From the NCBI RefSeq assembly GCF_001305515.1, contig NZ_LJYW01000001.1:5492857-5556856 (forward strand): a stretch of DNA of 64,000 bases, written 5' to 3'. Below are positions 1-12,506 of this stretch, piece after piece. Both the position numbers and the translations under genes were made by a program. How positions within the stretch are numbered: position 1 is the first letter of the stretch; every line of letters begins with the position of its first letter. This DNA comes from Prosthecodimorpha hirschii (GTDB lineage: Bacteria > Pseudomonadota > Alphaproteobacteria > Rhizobiales > Ancalomicrobiaceae). Below the pieces are notes generated by a model. The model saw only the letters and a program-made list of their open reading frames with translations, searched no databases and had not been told where the DNA came from.

Positions 1-648
1 ACGCGCGCCCTGACCCATACCAGCGCAACCTCCAACCCGGCCGACAGCTACCAGCGGCTCGAATTCCTCGGCGACCGGGTGCTGGCCCTGTCGGTCGCCG
101 CGATGGCCTACGAGACCTATCCGCGCGCGGAGGAGGGCGAGCTTGCCCGCCGCCTGAATGCACTGGTCAAGCGGGAGACCTGCGCGGAGATCGGCCGCCG
201 GCTCGAACTCGGCGCCGTCATGCGGCTCGGCGCCGGCGAGGCCCAGACCGGCGGCCGCAACCGGACCGCCATCCTCGGCGACGTGACCGAGGCGCTGATC
301 GCCGCTATCTATCTCGACGGCGGCTTCGAGCCGGCCTGCGCCTTCGTCGAGCGGCACTGGCGCGACATGATGATGTCCGCGCGCGGGCCGCTGCGCGATG
401 CCAAGACGACGCTGCAGGAATGGGTCCAGGGCCGCGGGCTGCCGGCACCGGTCTATCGCGAGGTCGGCCGCAGCGGACCCGATCACGATCCCGAATTCAC
501 CATTGCGGTCGATCTCGCCGGTCTCGACGGCGCCGAAGGCCGCGGGCGTTCCAAGCGCGAGGCGGAGCAGAACGCCGCCACCGCCATCCTGGTGCGCGAG
601 GGTCTGTGGTCGGAAGACGGCCCGATCGTCGCGGCGTCCGAACGCTGA
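1..648 (+). CDS. rnc: Ribonuclease III (5' end outside window)
   Basis: Double-strand-specific endoribonuclease for rRNA and mRNA processing in the cytoplasm. The frame is open from base 1 with no start, so the N-terminus lies upstream. The first residues carry the RNase III signature (QRLEFLGDRVL, about codons 18-28), and the second acidic cluster follows at GDVTEALIAAIYLDGG. A double-stranded-RNA-binding domain fills the C-terminal third, beginning near DAKTTLQEWVQGRG and ending in the basic SKREAEQNAA helix. The gene sits 92 bp before era, the usual lepB-rnc-era order of proteobacteria, so lepB would be expected just upstream. Identification is firm; only the start is unknown. Confidence 0.95.
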   Translation, partial: TRALTHTSATSNPADSYQRLEFLGDRVLALSVAAMAYETYPRAEEGELARRLNALVKRETCAEIGRRLELGAVMRLGAGEAQTGGRNRTAILGDVTEALIAAIYLDGGFEPACAFVERHWRDMMMSARGPLRDAKTTLQEWVQGRGLPAPVYREVGRSGPDHDPEFTIAVDLAGLDGAEGRGRSKREAEQNAATAILVREGLWSEDGPIVAASER

Positions 649-740
649 CTATCCCCGACATTCCCCACACGACCGCGCCGTCCGATCGCGATATGATCCG
701 CCGGACCGGCGCCTCATCAGATCCGGAACGGACACGACCC

Positions 741-1739
741 ATGGCCGACGAGCCCGAAGACATCTCCGCCGACGACGATTTCGAGCCGATACCGCTCAAC
801 AAGAAGGCCAAGGCGGCGCTGCGCCGGGCCGAGGCGGCGGCCGCTTCGACGCGGGCCGGCTTCGTCGCGCTGATCGGCGCGCCCAATGCCGGCAAGTCGA
901 CCCTGCTCAACCAGCTCGTCGGCGCCAAGGTCTCGATCGTCACCCACAAGGTGCAGACGACCCGCAATCTGATCCGCGGCATCGCCATGAAGGACGGGGC
1001 GCAGGTCATCTTCGTCGATACGCCCGGCATCTTCCGGCCGCGCCGCCGGCTCGACCGCGCCATGGTCACCTCCGCCTGGGGCGGGGCGGCCGACGCCGAT
1101 CTGGTCGCGCTGCTGATCGACGCCAAGAAGGGCCTCGACGACGGCGCGCTGGCGGTGCTCGAGCGCCTCGCCGAGGTGCGCCAGCCGAAGGTCCTGATCC
1201 TCAACAAGATCGACCTGCTCAGGCGCGACGCGCTTCTGGCGCTCGCCGCGCAGGCCAGCGCCAAGGCCGCTTTCGAGGCCGTGTTCATGGTCTCGGCGAT
1301 GAACGGCGACGGCGTCGAGGACGTTCTGGCCTGGTTCGCCCGGCACGTGCCGACAGGTCCCTGGCTCTATCCGGAGGACCAGATCTCCGACCTGCCGCTG
1401 CGCCAGCTCGCCGCCGAGGTCACCCGCGAGAAGGTCTTCCTGCGTCTCCACGACGAACTGCCCTACGAATCGACCGTGGAGACCGAGCAGTGGAAGGAGA
1501 TGCGCAACGGCTCGATCCGCATCGAGCAGGTCATCTACGTCGCGCGCGAAAGCCAGAAGCGCATCGTGCTCGGCGAGAAGGGCCAGACCATCAAGGCCAT
1601 CTCGATGGCCGCGCGCGAGGAAATCGCCGAGATCGCCGAAAAGCCGGTGCACCTGTTTCTGTTCGTGAAGGTGCGCGAGAACTGGTCCGACGACCCGGAA
1701 CGCTACCGCGAAATGGGGCTCGATTTCCCGACCGAGTGA
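741..1739 (+). CDS. era: GTPase Era, ribosome assembly factor
   Basis: Essential Ras-like GTPase that binds the 3' end of 16S rRNA during 30S maturation. The 332-aa product has G1 GAPNAGKST at residues 46-54, the THKVQTT effector loop, G3 DTPG at 93-96 and G4 NKID at 155-158. A C-terminal KH domain has the VLGEKGQTIKAIS motif. The ATG at 741 (MADEPEDI) was chosen because an acidic tail of about 40 residues before the G domain is common in alphaproteobacteria. An in-frame ATG at 693 would add 16 residues with no family support. It follows rnc and is probably cotranscribed with it. Confidence 0.95.
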   Translation: MADEPEDISADDDFEPIPLNKKAKAALRRAEAAAASTRAGFVALIGAPNAGKSTLLNQLVGAKVSIVTHKVQTTRNLIRGIAMKDGAQVIFVDTPGIFRPRRRLDRAMVTSAWGGAADADLVALLIDAKKGLDDGALAVLERLAEVRQPKVLILNKIDLLRRDALLALAAQASAKAAFEAVFMVSAMNGDGVEDVLAWFARHVPTGPWLYPEDQISDLPLRQLAAEVTREKVFLRLHDELPYESTVETEQWKEMRNGSIRIEQVIYVARESQKRIVLGEKGQTIKAISMAAREEIAEIAEKPVHLFLFVKVRENWSDDPERYREMGLDFPTE

Positions 1740-1774
1740 CGGCGGCGGTCCGGATCGGCTAGGCTCGCGCTTCC

Positions 1775-3016
1775 ATGCCGCTCTCCGTCCTTCTCGTGCA
1801 CAACAATTTCCCCGGCCAGTTCGGTTTTCTGGCCGAGGCCCTGCGCGCGCGCGGGGACTGGGTGGCGGCGATCGCGCAGGATGGGGCGGCGGGCGTGCCG
1901 GGCGTGCCGATCATGCGCTGGGGGCTGAAGCGCGGAACCACGAAGGGCATCTTCGAGCCGGCCGTCCGGGCCGAGGCGGATTTCCTGCGCGGGCGGGCGG
2001 CGGCGCGGGCCGCGGAGGCGCTGAAGGCCAAGGGTTTCGCGCCGGATGTCATCGTCGGCCATCCGGGCTGGGGCGAGACGCTGTTCCTGGGCGAGATCTT
2101 CCCCGCGGCGCGGCGCATCGAATATGCCGAGTTCTATTATCGCAGCCGTGGCGGCGATGTCGGCTTCGATCCGGAATTCGCCAAGGAGACCGTGGACGAG
2201 CTCTGCCGCGTCCACGCCAAGAATGCCTCGATGCTGCTGGCGCTGACGGAAGCCGACGCGATCGTGGCGCCGAGCCGGTTCCAGGCGTCCATGCTGCCGG
2301 AGCGGCTCGCGCGCGACGCCCAGGTCATCCACGAGGGCGTCGATCTCGCCGCGATCCGGCCCGATCCCGCCGCCCGCTTCGCGCTGCCGGACGGCCGCAT
2401 CCTCGACCGCACGCGCCCCTTCGTCACCTTCGTCAACCGCCGCTTCGAGCCGCTGCGCGGCGCGCATGTCTTCTTCCGCGCGCTGCCTGATTTCCTGGCG
2501 GCGGTGCCGGAGGCCGAGGTGGTGCTGATCGGCTCGGCCGAAGGCAAGGGCTACGGCACGCCGCCGCCTGAAGGCCGGACCTGGCGCGACATCTTCTGGG
2601 CCGAGATCGCCGACCGGGTCGATCCGCGCCGGGTGCATTTCGTCGGTCACCTGCCGCATGGCCGGATGCTCGATGCGATCCGGGCGGCGGCGGCCCATGT
2701 CTATCTGACCTATCCGTTCGTCGCCTCCTGGTCGCTGTTCGAGGCGATGGCGGTGGAAGCCCTGGTGATCGGCTCCGCGACCGCCCCGGTCGAGGAGGTG
2801 GTCGAGCACGGCCGCAACGGCCTGCTGGTCGACTTCTTCGATCGCGCAGGCCTGGCCGAGGCCATGGCGGCGGCCTGCCGGCGGCCGGCGGATTTCGCAC
2901 CCCTGCGCCGCGCGGCGCGCGAGACCGTCGCGGCGCGCTACGACCGTGCCCGGATCGGGGTCAGGCCCTGGCTCGACCTGATCGACGCCGTGGCCGGGCA
3001 GGGGCCGCGCCCGTGA
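1775..3016 (+). CDS. Glycosyltransferase family 4 protein
   Basis: Predicted GT-B glycosyltransferase of 413 aa. The N-terminal Rossmann-like half starts LSVLLVHNNFPGQFGFLAEAL. The C-terminal half carries the nucleotide-sugar domain (TFVNRRFEPLRGAHVFFRAL, then VHFVGHLPH and YLTYPFVASWSLFEAMAVEALVIGS). An acidic E-rich stretch (EEVVEHGRNGLLVDFFD), typical of the GT4 donor site, sits near residue 345-360. Donor and acceptor cannot be read from sequence. It lies between era and recO on the same strand with short gaps, so it is an insertion into an otherwise conserved housekeeping order. It may act on surface polysaccharide, but that is inference. Confidence 0.8.
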   Translation: MPLSVLLVHNNFPGQFGFLAEALRARGDWVAAIAQDGAAGVPGVPIMRWGLKRGTTKGIFEPAVRAEADFLRGRAAARAAEALKAKGFAPDVIVGHPGWGETLFLGEIFPAARRIEYAEFYYRSRGGDVGFDPEFAKETVDELCRVHAKNASMLLALTEADAIVAPSRFQASMLPERLARDAQVIHEGVDLAAIRPDPAARFALPDGRILDRTRPFVTFVNRRFEPLRGAHVFFRALPDFLAAVPEAEVVLIGSAEGKGYGTPPPEGRTWRDIFWAEIADRVDPRRVHFVGHLPHGRMLDAIRAAAAHVYLTYPFVASWSLFEAMAVEALVIGSATAPVEEVVEHGRNGLLVDFFDRAGLAEAMAAACRRPADFAPLRRAARETVAARYDRARIGVRPWLDLIDAVAGQGPRP

Positions 3017-3111
3017 CCACGACCGTGATCGATGGCGCGACGGCAACGGGGCACCGTTTCGTGTCCGCCGCCGGCCTTATGCCGGGCGTGTCGACCGGAT
3101 AGATTGCCGTC

Positions 3112-3855
3112 ATGGAGTGGACCGACGAGGCGATCGTGCTCGGCCTGCGCCGGCAGGGCGAATCCCACGCCGTGCTGGAGGCGATGACGCGCGAACGCGG
3201 GCGGCATCTCGGCCTGGTACGCGGCGCGCGCTCGCAGAAGCTCGCCGCGGCGCTGCAGACCGGCAACCGCCTGCGCCTCGTCTGGCGCGCCCGGCTCGAC
3301 GAGCATCTCGGCATCTATGCGGTCGAGCCGATCGGCTTCCGCGCCGCCGGCTACATGGAGAGCCCGATCGCGCTCCTGGCGGCGCAGACCCTCGCGGCGC
3401 TGCTGCGTCTCGTCTCGGAACGCGACCCGCATCCCGACCTCTATGCCGCGCTCGACGAGGTGCTCGACCGCATCGGCGATCCGGTCGAGACGGGCGAACT
3501 CGTCGTGCGCTTCGAACTCATGCTGCTCGAAGGGCTCGGCATCGGGCTCGATCTCTCGACCTGCGCCCTGACCGGGGCGACGCGCGATCTCGCCTGGGTC
3601 AGCCCGAAAACCGGGCGGGCGGCCAGCCGGGAGGCCGGCGCCCCCTTCGCCGACCGGCTATTGCCGCTGCCCGCCTTCCTGGCGCCCGCCGACGGCTCCA
3701 ATCATCCGCCCCCGGACGGCGCCGATCTCGCCGCCGGCTTCCGGCTGACCGGCCACTTTCTCGCCCGCCACGCCGCGCAGGAGCGGGGGCGGGACCTGCC
3801 TGAGACGCGCGACCGGCTGCTGGCGCTGATCCAGCGGGACGCCGGCGGCGGTTGA
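3112..3855 (+). CDS. recO: DNA repair protein RecO
   Basis: RecO loads RecA on SSB-coated single-stranded DNA in the RecFOR pathway. The 247-aa product has an N-terminal OB fold (WTDEAIVLGLRRQGESHAVLE) and an all-helical middle. Its C-terminal module has the alphaproteobacterial CALTGATRDLAWVSPKTGRA pattern and the RLLPLPAFL motif. Length matches the family. The start ATG at 3112 is just upstream of the conserved WTDE residues. The gene is 52 bp upstream of parC, the usual alphaproteobacterial arrangement. Confidence 0.93.
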   Translation: MEWTDEAIVLGLRRQGESHAVLEAMTRERGRHLGLVRGARSQKLAAALQTGNRLRLVWRARLDEHLGIYAVEPIGFRAAGYMESPIALLAAQTLAALLRLVSERDPHPDLYAALDEVLDRIGDPVETGELVVRFELMLLEGLGIGLDLSTCALTGATRDLAWVSPKTGRAASREAGAPFADRLLPLPAFLAPADGSNHPPPDGADLAAGFRLTGHFLARHAAQERGRDLPETRDRLLALIQRDAGGG

Positions 3856-3907
3856 CGGCGGGGCGTCCAGGCTTGCCCTTCGGGGGGAGATGGCGTAACG
3901 GGAACAT

Positions 3908-6187
3908 ATGGGAAACAGGGTGATTCCGCCGTCCGATGGCGGCGACGAGAGCGGGCCGGGCGGCGAGGTGCTGCCGGTCAATCTGCGCGACGCGCTGGAA
4001 GAGCGCTATCTCGCCTATGCCCTGTCGACCATCATGCATCGTGCGCTGCCGGACGTGCGCGACGGGCTAAAGCCGGTGCACCGGCGCCTGCTCTATGCCA
4101 TGCGGGCCTTGCGGCTCGATCCCGGCTCGGCCTTCAAGAAATGCGCCCGCGTCGTCGGCGACGTGATCGGCAAATTCCATCCGCACGGCGACCAGTCGGT
4201 CTACGACGCCATGGTGCGGCTCGCGCAGGATTTCGCGCAGCGCTATCCGCTGGTCGACGGGCAGGGCAATTTCGGCAATATCGACGGCGATAACCCGGCC
4301 GCCATGCGCTACACCGAGGCGCGGCTGACCGAGGTCGCCGCGCTGCTGCTCGAAGGCATCGACGAGGACGCGGTCGATTTCCGACCGACCTATGACGGCT
4401 CCGAGGAGGAGCCGGTCGTGCTGCCCGGCGCCTTCCCGAACCTGCTCGCCAACGGCTCGGCCGGCATCGCCGTCGGCATGGCGACCTCGATCCCGCCGCA
4501 CAATGCGCACGAACTCTGCCGTGCCGCCCTGAAGCTGATCGAGGCGCCGGACACCGCCGTCGAGGAGCTCGTCGAGATCGTGCCCGGGCCGGATTTCCCG
4601 ACCGGCGGCATCATCGTCGAAAGCCGCGCCTCGATCCTGGAGAGCTATCGCACCGGCCGCGGCGCCTTCCGGGTGCGGGCACGCTGGCACACCGAGGACC
4701 AGGGCCGCGGCACCTGGGTGGTGGTGGTCACCGAAATTCCCTACCAGGTCGCCAAGAGCCGGCTGATCGAGAAGCTGGCCGACCTGATCAACGAGCGCAA
4801 GCTGCCGCTGGTCGACGACGTGCGCGACGAATCCGCCGAGGACGTGCGCGTCGTCTTCGTGCCGAAGAGCCGCAATGTCGAACCCGGCCTGATGATGGAA
4901 TCGGTCTTCAAGCTGTCCGAGCTCGAAAGCCGCATTCCGCTCAACATGAACGTCCTGTCGGGCGGCATCGTGCCGAAGGTGATGGGCCTCAAGGACGTGC
5001 TGGTCGAGTGGCTCGACCATCGCCGCGAGGTGCTGCTGCGCCGCTCGCGCCACCGGCTCGGCGTGATCGAGAAGCGGCTCGAAATCCTCGGCGGGCTGCT
5101 GATCGCCTATCTCAATCTCGACGAGGTGATCCGCATCATCCGCGAGGAGGACGAGCCGAAGCAGGTGTTGATGGCCCGCTTCGACCTCAACGACGTGCAG
5201 GCCAACGCCATCCTCGACATGCGGCTCAGGAACCTGCGCAAGCTCGAGGAATTCGAGATCCGCAAGGAGCACGAGGCGCTGACCATCGAGGCCGGACAGA
5301 TCCGCGACCTGCTGGCCTCGGTCGACAAGCAGTGGAAGGTGGTCGCGCTGCAGATCCGCGAGGTCGCCGCGACCTTCGGGCCGGAGACCAAGCTCGGCAA
5401 GCGCCGCTCGACCTTCGCGGATGCGCCCGGCCACGCCCAGGAGGATATCAAGGAGGCGATGATCGAGCGCGAGCCGATCACCGTGGTGGTCTCCGAGAAG
5501 GGCTGGATCCGCGCGCTGAAGGGCCATCTCGACGATTTCGCGCGGCTCGACTTCAAGCAGGGCGACAAGCTCCGGGTCGCCTTCAAGGCGGAGACCACCG
5601 ACAAGATCGTGATCTTCTCCACGGCCGGCCGCGTCTTCACGCTCGATGCCTCCAAGCTGCCGGGCGGCCGCGGCCATGGCGAGCCGATCCGCATCCAGGT
5701 CGATCTCGACGAGGACCAGGACGTGCTCGACGTGTTCGTCCATCGCCCGGACCGCCGCCTGCTGGTCGCCACGCGCGAGGGCAAGGGCTTCATCGTGCCC
5801 GAGGCCGAGGTGGTGGCGCAGACCCGCAAGGGCCGTCAGGTGGTCAATGTCGCGGCCAAGGACGAAGTGCGCCTGGTGCGAACCGTGCCGCCGGGCGCGA
5901 CCCATGTCGCGGCGATCGGCGACAATCGCAAGTTCCTGGTGTTCCCGATCGAGCAGGTCGCCGAGATGGCGCGCGGCTCCGGCGTGCGGCTGCAGCGCTT
6001 CAAGGATGGCGGCCTCGCCGATCTCAAATGCTTCAACGGCGCCGAGGGGCTGGTCTGGACCAGTTCGGGCGGATCGAGCTTCACGCGCTCGCTCGACGAT
6101 CTGAAGGATTGGCTCGGCAACCGTGCCGATGCCGGCCGCCTGCCGCCGCGCGGCTTCCCGGCCACCAATCGGTTCGACAACGCCTGA
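3908..6187 (+). CDS. parC: DNA topoisomerase IV subunit A
   Basis: Breakage-reunion subunit of the type IIA topoisomerase that decatenates daughter chromosomes, working with ParE. The 759-aa product has the catalytic tyrosine at 135 within [10 protein letters not shown], the winged-helix segment GKFHPHGD around 89-95, and a C-terminal beta-pinwheel. Shorter length and absence of the GyrA box favour ParC over GyrA. At the quinolone-determining site, residue 96 (aligned by eye with E. coli ParC Ser80) is Gln and residue 100 is Asp. No clear terminator follows; the next 390 bp are A+T-rich. Confidence 0.93.
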   Translation: MGNRVIPPSDGGDESGPGGEVLPVNLRDALEERYLAYALSTIMHRALPDVRDGLKPVHRRLLYAMRALRLDPGSAFKKCARVVGDVIGKFHPHGDQSVYDAMVRLAQDFAQRYPLVDGQGNFGNIDGDNPAAMRYTEARLTEVAALLLEGIDEDAVDFRPTYDGSEEEPVVLPGAFPNLLANGSAGIAVGMATSIPPHNAHELCRAALKLIEAPDTAVEELVEIVPGPDFPTGGIIVESRASILESYRTGRGAFRVRARWHTEDQGRGTWVVVVTEIPYQVAKSRLIEKLADLINERKLPLVDDVRDESAEDVRVVFVPKSRNVEPGLMMESVFKLSELESRIPLNMNVLSGGIVPKVMGLKDVLVEWLDHRREVLLRRSRHRLGVIEKRLEILGGLLIAYLNLDEVIRIIREEDEPKQVLMARFDLNDVQANAILDMRLRNLRKLEEFEIRKEHEALTIEAGQIRDLLASVDKQWKVVALQIREVAATFGPETKLGKRRSTFADAPGHAQEDIKEAMIEREPITVVVSEKGWIRALKGHLDDFARLDFKQGDKLRVAFKAETTDKIVIFSTAGRVFTLDASKLPGGRGHGEPIRIQVDLDEDQDVLDVFVHRPDRRLLVATREGKGFIVPEAEVVAQTRKGRQVVNVAAKDEVRLVRTVPPGATHVAAIGDNRKFLVFPIEQVAEMARGSGVRLQRFKDGGLADLKCFNGAEGLVWTSSGGSSFTRSLDDLKDWLGNRADAGRLPPRGFPATNRFDNA

Positions 6188-6580
6188 ATTCGTGGCCGTT
6201 TGTCGGTCCGCGACCAGTAAGCGAATCGATCGGCCTCAGCGCAGTCAAGTACATGTCGTGCAAGGCAGGGATTTTTGCGCGTTTCTTTTTATTGTAAATT
6301 TGGAATGTGATTGTCTTTTGGGTTGGAACGGCGTGCCGGAGATCGATGCCCTGGCGGTTATCCTTGGTTTCTCGCAAGTCGTACCGAAGGGACAGCACCC
6401 GGTATTGCGGAAAGGTCTGTGGAGTCCTTGATAAACCGTTACCGCTCCGGCACCTGCCGCATTGTAAAGTAAATTAGCTTGTGGATATCCTCATTCAACG
6501 AATCGCGAATCCGAAACTCGTCGTACCTTTGTAAGATCGGAACCGCGCAGCGTATTCAGCGCGACGTTGAGGGCATTCCG
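6188..6580. other. A+T-rich intergenic stretch after parC
   Basis: 393 bp without a credible gene. It is visibly poorer in G+C than its surroundings, especially about 6270-6330 and 6440-6540. I see no intrinsic terminator, tRNA or repeat. It probably holds the parC 3' end and the promoter of the small gene at 6581. Confidence 0.5.
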
Positions 6581-7012
6581 ATGTCTGCCATTGAGATCGT
6601 ATTGGGCGACTTTGCGCCAGGGGTGGTACGTATTCGTCGCAGCGCGACGGGTCGTCCGATCTTGCGTTTGACCTGCACCAATGGCGACGTAGAAGATATT
6701 GCACTGCAGAATGCGGTCGCGGGCTGTGCCGAGCATAGCGAAGGCAATGTATCGGCCTATCTGGATCGCTGGCTGCGCCGGGTCGGGCAGAACCTGGACA
6801 AGCTGCTCGATCAGAGCTTCCGCCACGAGCGCGTCTTTGTCGTCGTGCTGCACGACGGCCGCAAGTTCGTCGCCCGCTCGTCGCCGGACGTGGTCGCCGA
6901 CCTGAAAGCCCTGGCCATGAGCGGGGATCGGTCGGTGCGGCGCCATGACGATGCGCGCAGCGCAGGGTCCACGGGCTTCTTCTCCCGCTTCATACCGTCC
7001 AAGGCGTCCTGA
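6581..7012 (+). CDS. Hypothetical protein, 143 aa
   Basis: I do not recognise this protein. The 143-aa product starts MSAIEIVLGDFAPGVVRIRR, has a predicted beta-rich first half, an amphipathic middle helix (YLDRWLRRVGQNLDKLLDQ) and a strand pair (ERVFVVVLHDGRKFVARSS). It ends in a basic, Ser-rich tail (TGFFSRFIPSKAS). There is no signal peptide or membrane span. The ATG at 6581 follows a GTTGAGGG stretch that could serve as a ribosome-binding site. The frame stays open upstream to 6479, but that part is A+T-rich and looks non-coding. It is monocistronic and converges with the bpt gene. Confidence 0.6.
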   Translation: MSAIEIVLGDFAPGVVRIRRSATGRPILRLTCTNGDVEDIALQNAVAGCAEHSEGNVSAYLDRWLRRVGQNLDKLLDQSFRHERVFVVVLHDGRKFVARSSPDVVADLKALAMSGDRSVRRHDDARSAGSTGFFSRFIPSKAS

Positions 7013-7189
7013 AACGTTTCCAGCGGGTTGGCCGTTCGGCGCGGGCGCGTCGGGGAGGGGCCGTCCGATGCGCATGGCCGGGCACCCGTGCGCGGCCCGG
7101 CACCCTCGTGCGACCCGTCGCGGTGTCCAGGGAACAGGTCCCGAAGCGGGCCGCAGGCATAGTCGGCCTGACCGAAGCCTCCGAGCGGC

Positions 7190-7939
7190 CTATTCGGGCT
7201 TCCGGTTCCAGCCCTGCGGGCTCAGATATTCGAGCGGCTGGAAGCGGCGCTTGTAGTCCATCTTGCGCGAGCCGGCGACCCAATAGCCGAGATAGACATA
7301 TTGCAGGCCATGGGCGATGGCGCGGCGGACATGGTCGAGGATCATGTAGGTGCCGAGGCCGCGCCAGCCGGGCTCCGGATCGTAGAAGGAATAGACCATC
7401 GACAGGCCGTCGGAGAGGATGTCGGTCAGGGCCGTGCCGAGCAGCGGTCCCGTCCCGCGTCCCGTGATGGCGGTGTCGACGCCGCGGCGGCGATACTCGA
7501 CCACCATGGTGTCGACATGGGTGTCCTCGATCATCATGGCGTAGTCGAGCACGGTCATGTCGGCCATGCCGCCGTCGCCGTGGCGCGCGTCCAGATAGCG
7601 GCGGAACAGGGAATATTGCTCGGATGTCGGCGCGGCGGGCTGCTCGGCGCCGAACAGGTCCTCGTTGGTGCGCAGGGTGCGCTTGAAGCTCTTCAGCCAA
7701 TCGAATTCGTCGACCGCGATGCGCACCGAGACGCAGGCGCGGCAGGCCTCGCAGGCCGGACGGTAGGCGATGTTCTGGCTGCGCCGGAAGCCGCCCTGGG
7801 TCAGCACGTCGTTGAGCTGTGCGGCCCGCTCGCCCACCAGATGGGTGAACACCTTGCGCTCCTGGCGGCCGGCCAGATAGGGGCAGCTCGCGGGCGCGGT
7901 CAGATAGAATTGCGGGGCGTCGACGGGATGCTGCGTCAT
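7190..7939 (-). CDS. bpt: Arginyl/leucyl-tRNA--protein transferase (Bpt type)
   Basis: N-end-rule aminoacyl transferase that adds an amino acid from aminoacyl-tRNA to N-terminal acidic residues, marking the protein for ClpAP. The 249-aa product has the family's N-terminal [16 protein letters not shown] and Cys-rich [14 protein letters not shown] segments, and the C-terminal [18 protein letters not shown] motif. Bacterial Bpt proteins are usually leucyl transferases despite homology to eukaryotic Ate1, so the amino acid used is not settled by sequence. The ATG at 7939 ([11 protein letters not shown]) gives normal family length; the frame remains open upstream but without conserved residues. 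Confidence 0.9.
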   Translation of the reverse strand: MTQHPVDAPQFYLTAPASCPYLAGRQERKVFTHLVGERAAQLNDVLTQGGFRRSQNIAYRPACEACRACVSVRIAVDEFDWLKSFKRTLRTNEDLFGAEQPAAPTSEQYSLFRRYLDARHGDGGMADMTVLDYAMMIEDTHVDTMVVEYRRRGVDTAITGRGTGPLLGTALTDILSDGLSMVYSFYDPEPGWRGLGTYMILDHVRRAIAHGLQYVYLGYWVAGSRKMDYKRRFQPLEYLSPQGWNRKPE

Positions 7940-8061
7940 AGGACGGACGGCGGACCTTCCGAAGGCCGCAGGGGACGATCCGAAGCGGCTCCATTCGTGA
8001 CAATCATACAGATCCGCGGCCGGCGAGAAAGTGGCCGCGGCGGCGCCAATTCCCGGAGATC

Positions 8062-9285
8062 TCAGAATTCGTCGGGGGCCTCGCGCCGCTCGACCACGAA
8101 GGCCCGCGATTCGAGCGCCGCGATGATCTCGTTGGCGTGGCCGCCGTCGCGGGTTTCGAAGGCGACATCGAGCGTCGCGCCCTTGGCCGGCACTTTCAGG
8201 ATGGTGCGGTGGTGTTCGACCGCCAGGATGTTGCCGCCCATGTCGCCGATGATGGTGGCGATCTCGCCGAGCACGCCCGGCCGGTCCGGGATGATCAGCC
8301 GGATGCCGACGATCCGCTCCTCGCGGGCGAGCTCGCGGACCATGATCGAGGCCAGGATGCGCGGGTCGATATTGCCGCCGCACAAGACGAGCCCGACATT
8401 GCGGCCCTGGAACCGCTCCGGCGTGGTCATCAGCGCGGCAAGGCCGGCGCCGGCCGCCCCCTCCGCCATGGTCTTCTGCAGCGTCAGATAGGCGTTCACG
8501 GCCCGCTCGATATGGACCTCGTCGACCAGCACGACCTCGTCGAGCAGGTCGCGGCAGATGTCGAGCGTCAGCGCGCCGACATTGCGCACGGCGATGCCTT
8601 CGGCAAGGGTCGTGCCGCCGACCTTGATCGGCAGACCCTTCAGCGCGCACCACATGGCCGGATAGAGCTGCGTCTCGACGCCGACGATCTCGATCGAGGG
8701 CTTCAGCGCCTTGGCGGCGATCGCCATGCCGGAGACGAGCCCGCCGCCGCCGACCGGCACCACCAGGATGTCGATATCCGGATCGTCGGCGAGCATTTCG
8801 AGCGCGATCGTGCCTTGCCCGCGCACGACATCGAAATCGTCATAGGGGTGGACCCAGACGACCCCGGTCTCGGCTGCGATTCGCTCGGCCTCTTCTTGCG
8901 CGTCGGCGACCGTCTCGCCCTTCAGCACCACCCGGGCGCCGAAGCCGCGCGTCGCCGTCACCTTCACATGCGGCGTCGTCTTCGGCATCACGATGGTCGA
9001 CGGAATGCCGAGCCGGGTCGCGTGATAGGCGACCGCCTGGGCATGGTTGCCGGCCGACATGGCGATCACGCCGCGCCGGCGCTCCTCGGCGCTCAGCGAC
9101 AGGAGCTTGACCAGCGCACCGCGTTCCTTGAAGGCGTTGGTGACCTGCAGGTTCTCGTATTTGACCGAGACCCGGGCGCCGGTCAGGTCGGACAGCCGCG
9201 GCGCCGGCAGATAGGGCGTGCGCATCACCGCCCCCTCGATCAGCCGCTGGGCATCCTGGATGTCTTCGAGTGTGGGGCGATGCAT
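8062..9285 (-). CDS. ilvA: Threonine ammonia-lyase with C-terminal ACT domain
   Basis: PLP enzyme converting threonine to 2-oxobutyrate, the entry to isoleucine synthesis or threonine breakdown. The 407-aa product has the PLP lysine at 53 ([11 protein letters not shown]), [13 protein letters not shown], and the phosphate-binding [12 protein letters not shown]-terminal ACT domain (about residues 325-400, starting [20 protein letters not shown]) suggests allosteric control. The start at 9285 ([10 protein letters not shown]) is preceded by GCGGAG at a proper distance and lies 10 bp after the stop of the small upstream gene. A GTG at 9375 would overlap that gene. The tdcB name is possible too; the single ACT domain fits catabolic/short biosynthetic forms. 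Confidence 0.88.
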   Translation of the reverse strand: MHRPTLEDIQDAQRLIEGAVMRTPYLPAPRLSDLTGARVSVKYENLQVTNAFKERGALVKLLSLSAEERRRGVIAMSAGNHAQAVAYHATRLGIPSTIVMPKTTPHVKVTATRGFGARVVLKGETVADAQEEAERIAAETGVVWVHPYDDFDVVRGQGTIALEMLADDPDIDILVVPVGGGGLVSGMAIAAKALKPSIEIVGVETQLYPAMWCALKGLPIKVGGTTLAEGIAVRNVGALTLDICRDLLDEVVLVDEVHIERAVNAYLTLQKTMAEGAAGAGLAALMTTPERFQGRNVGLVLCGGNIDPRILASIMVRELAREERIVGIRLIIPDRPGVLGEIATIIGDMGGNILAVEHHRTILKVPAKGATLDVAFETRDGGHANEIIAALESRAFVVERREAPDEF

Positions 9286-9295
9286 GGGGGCTCCG

Positions 9296-9727
9296 CTATC
9301 CCTGACGCCGGCCTTCGCCGCCGCGCCACCGGGAGGGACGAATCGATCTGGCAATCTTGCCAGAGATGTAGGCACCGGTTTTCGGATGCCGGATCAACTT
9401 GCCGAGGCGGTTCGGGCGTCCCCTTGCCGCCATGCCCGGCGCGGAACCAGCCGGCCGCGGGGCGTGTCGGATCGTGGGGTCCTGGTCCGGCAGGTTGGCG
9501 TATCGCCGACGGAGTGCCCACAGGGCGGCTTCGACGACGTCGAAATCGGTGTCTTCGTGGATGCTCTCGCCGCCGCCTTCCGGATAGAAGCCCGGAAGCA
9601 TGACTTCCTCGGTGAGATGGAAATGCGTGACAAGAAACGGCCGACTGCCGCGCGTCAGCACGGTGCCATCGGCTGCCACGATCGTGTCGGTCCGCTCGGG
9701 TCCTTCGGAACCTTGCCTGCTTCTCAT
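9296..9727 (-). CDS. Hypothetical protein upstream of ilvA
   Basis: A 143-aa product that I cannot assign. It starts MRSRQGSEGPERTDTIVAA, continues through a hydrophobic strand (PFLVTHFHLTEEVMLPGFYP) and an acidic helix (HEDTDFDVVEAALWALRRRY), and ends very basic (RLGKLIRHPKTGAYISGKIARS). The stop lies 10 bp before the ilvA start on the same strand, an operon-like spacing that supports it being real. No signal peptide or membrane segment is seen. The codon pattern looks coding but the protein is short, so a spurious frame is not excluded. Confidence 0.45.
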   Translation of the reverse strand: MRSRQGSEGPERTDTIVAADGTVLTRGSRPFLVTHFHLTEEVMLPGFYPEGGGESIHEDTDFDVVEAALWALRRRYANLPDQDPTIRHAPRPAGSAPGMAARGRPNRLGKLIRHPKTGAYISGKIARSIRPSRWRGGEGRRQG

Positions 9728-9864
9728 CGCCTGCCTACGCCTTGTGGAAGGACACTAGCATGAGTCCGCCGTTCGGCTTCTGTTGGAACCAAGTGAAGGG
9801 CGCCAAATCACGGTCTTAATAGACAGGGTCTTCCTACCGGTCGAGACAATCGTCCGGATATCGA

Positions 9865-12338
<2,474 letters not shown>

Positions 12339-12424
12339 TCAATGGCGATCGCCCGCCGAGCGTCGTCCGATCCGCGTGCGCGGGCACCGTTTTGCGATGC
12401 CCGCGACCCTAGTCCGATTTGGCT

Positions 12425-12472
12425 CCGGGGGAAACCCGGCACCGGGGGAAACCCGGCACCGGGGGAAACCCG
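12425..12472. repeat. 17-bp tandem repeat, about 2.8 copies
   Basis: Unit CCGGGGGAAACCCGGCA, with copies beginning at 12425, 12442 and 12459; the third is cut short. Each unit is itself nearly self-complementary (CCGGG...CCCGG). It lies between hemB and the unknown gene at 12507, just downstream of that gene's neighbour promoter region. Confidence 0.9.
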
Positions 12473-12506
12473 CCGCGGCGCCCATCGCCGATGCGTCGGG
12501 TGGTGG

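Noticed and set aside
4067-5905. Long open frame antisense to parC
   Set aside because: High-G+C shadow of a real gene: Asp/His/Arg-rich with no recognisable domain or start signal.
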